A DNA stretch of 64,000 nt from Acidobacteriota bacterium (GTDB lineage Bacteria > Acidobacteriota > Blastocatellia > Pyrinomonadales > Pyrinomonadaceae). Positions 59,401-64,000 of this stretch are shown here, piece by piece. The DNA is taken from contig JAIVJZ010000041.1 of assembly GCA_020199775.1 (NCBI GenBank), positions 496,001 through 560,000 of the forward strand. The letters run 5' to 3'. The notes under the pieces are model-generated. The model searched no databases and had not been told where the DNA came from. It saw only the letters and a program-made list of their open reading frames with translations. Every line of letters begins with the position of its first letter. The stretch's first letter is position 1. Both the position numbers and the translations under genes were made by a program.

Positions 59401-59776
59401 GGGCGATGTCGTGACCTGTCGCGTCGCGGCCGAACGCATCGGGCATCGAGGCTACGGGATGCTGCTGGCCGAAGTCGGTCTGCCGCCGGGCGCGGACGTG
59501 GATCGCGCCTCGCTCGAACTGGCGATGAAAGAGTCGGGCTGGGAGTTCAGCCACTACGACGTGCTGCCCGACCGCCTCGTCGTCTACCTCTGGCCGCGCG
59601 CCGGGGGCACGAATTTCCAATTCACCTTCCGCCCGCGCTTCGGCCTCGCCGCCAAGAGCGCGCCGTCCGTAGTTTATGACTACTACAACCCGGAAGCGCG
59701 CGCCGTGCTCGCCCCGACGAAGTTCAACTTCAACGACAAGGCGAAGCCCGCACCCGCGCAAGCCAAGCGGGAATAA
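53486..59776 (+). CDS. Alpha-2-macroglobulin family protein with additional inserted domains (about 2096 aa)
   Basis: Signal peptide [29 protein letters not shown]; macroglobulin domains ([22 protein letters not shown]), bait-to-C3 region ([40 protein letters not shown]), thioester-like DCAEQ at 57956-57970. Confidence 0.93.
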   Translation: [2096 protein letters not shown]

Positions 59777-59910
59777 AGCGAAGCCGGAGATACATGCCGC
59801 CCGCGTCGGTGTGGCTCAGGCTCGAATGTTGGAAAAGAATTTTTTCGCCGTCTTATGTTAGGCACGGCCCCGGCGAATGGGCGCGCAGATGTTCCGGCTA
59901 TGCAGACGGT

Positions 59911-59957
59911 ATCAAGTGACAGGGGGCGTCTAATTATGACGCCCCCTGTCACTTGAT
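59911..59957. terminator. Perfect 20-bp hairpin between convergent genes; putative bidirectional terminator
   Basis: atcaagtgacagggggcgtc taattat gacgccccctgtcacttgat. Confidence 0.75.
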
Positions 59958-59973
59958 CTAAAGTGCCGTCGTC

Positions 59974-60471
59974 CTATTTGCCGGTCGCCTTCTTCTCGGC
60001 GCCCTTGCTCTGGTACTCCACTTTCTTCCCTGAGCGTGCTTCAAGGATCGGCAGCGTGCTCCTGACCATGTCCTTGTTGAGTTTGAAGATTGCCACCTGC
60101 TCTTTCCCCTCTGCATCCTTGAAGCCGAGGGTCAGGAAGTGATCCTGCTTTTTCGAGAACAAGGTGAGCAGACCGAGTGGGCCGAGCAAGATGGTAGTTG
60201 CCACCGCAGCCCCAACGCGCCTGCCGGATTTCTGTCCATACTCCATATCTATGAAGTCCGCATAGGGGATCGAGACTGTCTGATTCTTCCCGTAGTTGAA
60301 GATCAGTGCGGTTTCATCCGTAGCTATGAGATGCCCCTTGACTTCCTTTTTGGCATCTTTAAAAGCAGCCATCGTGCCGCCGTAATACGAGGCACTGTTG
60401 GATTTGGCAAAGGCGGCGGTTGTTCCGAAAACTAAAGAGAAGACGAGTGCCAGCGAGAGTGTTTTTAACAT
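59974..60471 (-). CDS. Exported hypothetical protein (165 aa)
   Basis: MLKTLSLALVFSLVFGTTAAFAKSNSASYYGGTMAAFKDAKKEVKGHLIATDETALIFNYGKNQTVSIPYADFIDMEYGQKSGRRVG. Confidence 0.7.
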   Translation of the reverse strand: MLKTLSLALVFSLVFGTTAAFAKSNSASYYGGTMAAFKDAKKEVKGHLIATDETALIFNYGKNQTVSIPYADFIDMEYGQKSGRRVGAAVATTILLGPLGLLTLFSKKQDHFLTLGFKDAEGKEQVAIFKLNKDMVRSTLPILEARSGKKVEYQSKGAEKKATGK

Positions 60472-60716
60472 GAAGGGCCTTTCGATGGGGTGTGTGAGCC
60501 GGGGGTTGAAGGTCGAACGCCTCAGCAGACTGCTGAAGCGCAGAAGTGATGAGAGAAAATACACTAACGGGTGGTGGATGTCTAACTAATTATGGGCGCA
60601 TTCATCTACTACCTGATTCGGATTTCGAGTCGGGCTATTACTTCCGCCCCGCGGGTTTTGGCGGCGCGCGGGCGAACTGTTAATCTAGGCCGTAACTTCA
60701 AAGAAGGGGGCTGAAG

Positions 60717-61745
60717 ATGCGTCTGACTGAGATGGTCAACTGCGCCGGTTGAGCGGCGAAACTCGCGCCCGGCGCACTCGCTCAGGTTCTGGGCGGGCTG
60801 AACATCCCGAAACATCCCAACCTGCTGGTCGGCATCGAGACGGCGGACGACGCCGGGGTCTATCAACTGACCGAAGACCTCGCGCTCGTCCAGACCGTCG
60901 ATTTCTTCACGCCGATTGTTGACGACCCCTACGACTACGGGCGCATCAGCGCGCTCAACTCGATCAACGACGTGTGGGCGATGGGCGGGCGTCCCATCAC
61001 CGCGCTCGCCATCACCTGCTTCCCGAAAAAGGGTCTGGACTTTTCCATCCTCGGCGAGATCATGCGCGGCGGGCTGGACGTGTTGACCGCGCACAATGTC
61101 GCGCTCGTCGGCGGCCACAGCGTAGACGATCCGCAGATCATGTTCGGCTACGCCGTGACGGGGACGATCAACCCGCGACGCATCATCACCAACCGCGGCG
61201 CGCGCCCCGGCGACGCCCTCATCCTGACGAAGCCGCTCGGCACGGGCGTCATCTCCACCGGCATCAAGTTCGGCAAGGCGAGCGAAGAGATCATGGAGGC
61301 GTCGCTCAAGACGATGCTGCTCGCCGGGCGCGAGGCGGCCGACTTGATGCAGGAGTTCGACGCGCACGCCGCGACCGACGTGACCGGCTTCGCGCTCCTC
61401 GGCCACGCGTGGGAGATGGCGCGCGGAAGCGACGTGACGATTGAGATCGAGGCGGGGCGCGTGCCCCTCATCCCCGGCGCGCTCGAACTGGCGGCGCAGG
61501 GTTTGTTGACGAGCGGCGACAAGACGAATCGCCTCTACGTCGGCGACGACATAGAGGTCGGCGTCGAAGTGAGCCGCCCGCTCACGAGCCTCTTCTTCGA
61601 CCCGCAGACGGCGGGCGGCCTCCTAATTTCAATCGACCCGTCGCGCGCCGACGCCCTCGTCGCGCGCCTCCGCGAAGTCTACCCGGACGCCGCGCGCATC
61701 GGTCGCATCGGCGTGCGCGGCGCGCATTCCCTCTTGGTCAGATGA
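60717..61745 (+). CDS. selD: Selenide, water dikinase with in-frame TGA (Sec) at 60750-60752
   Basis: Read through [106 protein letters not shown]...; same frame as ORF 60972-61745. Confidence 0.95.
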
Positions 61746-62707
61746 CGGACGCACGCTTCGAGTCGGGCGCGCCCGCTTACGCCGCCTACTTGCAGACCGT
61801 CGAGGGGCGTCTGCGGCTCGACATCGCGTGGGAAAACTTTCTCTCCGCCATCGACGAGGCGAGCGCGGCACAATCCACATTCAGCAAACCGGAGACAAAC
61901 GCGGGAGCGTCGGAACGCGCCCGCACCGAAGTGGCCGGGCGCGACAACGCGCGAGACGCCAGACACGACGGCGCACCGGACGCGATACGCGCGAAAGGAG
62001 GGGCGCGAGACGTGAAGCACGATGGGGTGCGAGACGTGAAGCGCGCGCTCGATCTCGGCGGCGGCACGGGCGCGCTCGCCCTGCGTTTCGCCGCGCTCGG
62101 CTGGCACTCGTCAATCGTTGACCCGTCGGCTTCGATGCTCGCGCTCGCCGCCGATGCCGCCCGCGCCGAAACGTTCGCCGCGCGCGTCACCTTCCATCGA
62201 TCCGCTGCCGAGACCGCACATCAACTGTTCGCCCCGCGGACGTTCGACGCGGCGACGTGTCATAACGTCCTCGAATACGTCTCCGACCCGCGCGCCTGTG
62301 TGCGCTCTCTGGCCGCCCTTCTCAAACCGGGCGCGGTCGTCTCTCTCGTCGCGCGCAACCGCGCGGGCGAGGCCATGCGCGCGGCCTTGAAGTCTCACGA
62401 TCTCGACGAAGCGGAGCACGCGCTCACGGCCGGGCACGTCAACGAATCTCTCTACGGCGGCCCGGCCAGACTTTACGACGCGGGCACCCTTCAGGAGTTG
62501 GCGACCGACGCGGGGTTGCATGTGCTCGCCGCGCGCGGCGTGCGCGTCGTCGCGGACTACCTGCCCGCCTCGCTCTCCGACACGGCGGACGCTTACGCGC
62601 GCCTGCTCTCGTTTGAACGAACGCTTGGCGCACGCCCCGAATTCGCAGCCGTCGCGCGTTACACGCAAATCATCGCTCGCAAAGAGCAGGTTGCGGCAAC
62701 CGCGTGA
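61742..62707 (+). CDS. Class I SAM-dependent methyltransferase
   Basis: [38 protein letters not shown]...[43 protein letters not shown] overlap with selD. Confidence 0.88.
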   Translation: MTDARFESGAPAYAAYLQTVEGRLRLDIAWENFLSAIDEASAAQSTFSKPETNAGASERARTEVAGRDNARDARHDGAPDAIRAKGGARDVKHDGVRDVKRALDLGGGTGALALRFAALGWHSSIVDPSASMLALAADAARAETFAARVTFHRSAAETAHQLFAPRTFDAATCHNVLEYVSDPRACVRSLAALLKPGAVVSLVARNRAGEAMRAALKSHDLDEAEHALTAGHVNESLYGGPARLYDAGTLQELATDAGLHVLAARGVRVVADYLPASLSDTADAYARLLSFERTLGARPEFAAVARYTQIIARKEQVAATA

Positions 62708-62727
62708 AGCGAGCCACTCATCTTAAA

Positions 62728-63573
62728 ATGATGCCTGACGAAACAAATGAAAACGAAACCTCGACGCGCGGCGCGAACATCAGGGTAGATCGCAGGCCGT
62801 GGTCGCTGGCCGTCAAACTCTTCATCTGCGTGGCTGCGAGTTTCACGCTCCTCGGCGGCACGGTCGTCTCGTCCTTCCCGCAGGAGATCGGTTGGGGATT
62901 CCCTTCCGGCAACTTAATCGGCATTAACGAGAGAGCCGCGCTGTTTGACCAACAGCCGAAGACGGCGCAGGTTCCGGCGCGCGACCCCGACCGACTCGAC
63001 CGCCCGACGAGCGACCCTTACACGGGCAGCCTCTCGATCTTCGAGGACGCGAAGCGCGAAGAGAAACTTCAGATCAACCGCGTGATGGACATTTTGCGGA
63101 TTAAGGAAGGCGCGCGCGTGGCCGACATCGGCGCGGGTTCGGGTTGGTTCACGGTGCGCGCGGCGCGGCGGGTCGGCGCGGCGGGCGCGGTCTATGCGGT
63201 CGAGATCAACCGCGAGTATCTCAAGCACATCGAGGAGCGCGCCGCGCGGGAGGGGCTGGCAAACGTCCGCGCCGTGCTCGGCAAAGAGGATGACCCGTCG
63301 CTGCCCGCGGCGGGCGTCGATGCCGTGCTCATCCTGAAAACCTATCACGAGATCGCCGAGCCGATCCGGCTGATGCGCAACCTGCGCCGCTCGCTCGCCG
63401 CAGGCGCGCTCGTCGGCATCATAGACCGCAACGGCGCGGGCGACGATCACGGCTTGGACGACCGCAAGGTGATCGCGGAAGCCGGGCGCGCGGGCTTCGC
63501 GCTCGTCGAACGACACGACTTCGTGAAGCCCGACGGGATGGATTATTTCCTCGTCTTCCGCGCCCGCGATTAG
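62728..63573 (+). CDS. Class I SAM-dependent methyltransferase with N-terminal TM/signal anchor
   Basis: MDILRIKEGARVADIGAGSGWFTVRAARRVGAAGAVYAVEINREYLKHIEERA; N-terminal hydrophobic LFICVAASFTLLGGTVVSSF. Confidence 0.88.
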   Translation: MMPDETNENETSTRGANIRVDRRPWSLAVKLFICVAASFTLLGGTVVSSFPQEIGWGFPSGNLIGINERAALFDQQPKTAQVPARDPDRLDRPTSDPYTGSLSIFEDAKREEKLQINRVMDILRIKEGARVADIGAGSGWFTVRAARRVGAAGAVYAVEINREYLKHIEERAAREGLANVRAVLGKEDDPSLPAAGVDAVLILKTYHEIAEPIRLMRNLRRSLAAGALVGIIDRNGAGDDHGLDDRKVIAEAGRAGFALVERHDFVKPDGMDYFLVFRARD

Positions 63574-64000
63574 TCTTCGTTAATTGAACGGAGGCCGCCC
63601 CTGAGACGGCCGCGACGCACGGGGCTGCGTTTGAAGTTGCTCTGCTCTCCCTCTCTGAAGAGGATGCCGTGCGCGACGGCGAGGCGCGCGGGCAGTCGCA
63701 CTTCGGGGCGTTGAAACCTGCCGGCAATCGAGCGCGCCTGCTCGAAATCGACGCGCGCGAGCGCGGCCAGCGTCTCGTTGCATTGCGTGGCGAGCGCGCT
63801 CCACACGTAGCCCTCCTGCCCCTTCAACTCGTCCTCTGCGAAAGCATCCTGCCCGAAGCCGTCGAGGACGGCCGCGGCGGCGACGAGTTCGTTGAGGTGC
63901 GTGACGCTCGCCTCGATGATCTCGAAGGCGCGCGGCGGCGCGAGCGGCGCGTAATTATGAGCCACCTGCAACTGCAAGCCGAACTGCGAGTGATTTTTGG
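63570..64000 (-). CDS. Hypothetical protein, partial (N-terminus beyond window)
   Basis: Frame remains open to the window edge (KNHSQFGLQLQVAHNYAPLAPPRAFEIIEASVTHLNELVAAAAVLDGFGQDAF...). Confidence 0.55.
   Translation of the reverse strand, partial: KNHSQFGLQLQVAHNYAPLAPPRAFEIIEASVTHLNELVAAAAVLDGFGQDAFAEDELKGQEGYVWSALATQCNETLAALARVDFEQARSIAGRFQRPEVRLPARLAVAHGILFREGEQSNFKRSPVRRGRLRGGLRSINED

Noticed and set aside
60972-61745. selD starting at 60972 as given in the ORF track
   Set aside because: Start is internal; the conserved N-terminal half lies upstream through the in-frame TGA.

Overview
High-GC bacterial chromosomal window, probably Acidobacteriota (Blastocatellia-like). That placement is an inference from gene content: an Oar-like TonB receptor, DUF4097, DUF5916, HEAT-repeat proteins and many ECF sigma factors. 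About 45 genes are supportable. Recognisable units are: (i) an AMP-ligase / acyl-reductase (ALDH) / glycosyltransferase operon; (ii) two ECF sigma / zf-HC2 anti-sigma cassettes driving HEAT-repeat and DUF4097 exported proteins, on either side of a DUF5916 gene; (iii) a molybdopterin oxidoreductase operon (FeS-NrfD fusion, catalytic subunit, TorD chaperone) interrupted by a MazEF-like toxin-antitoxin pair, an AT-richer Mrr-type nuclease and a DUF1905 gene; (iv) a housekeeping rpoD that appears to lack about 60 codons in sigma region 3; (v) a tail-to-tail pair of paralogous 406-aa ATP-grasp enzymes; (vi) a very large alpha-2-macroglobulin with three pseudopilin-like 'DPWGxxY...GTxDD' modules and an Oar-type carboxypeptidase-regulatory domain; (vii) a selenocysteine-containing selD, missed by ORF calling because of an in-frame TGA. 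A palindromic repeat family (core arm aacgatgaacgcggaacgatgaacgatgaa) occurs three times, each just 3' of a gene. No tRNA, rRNA, CRISPR array or transposase was recognised. All domain calls come from reading motifs; no searches were run.
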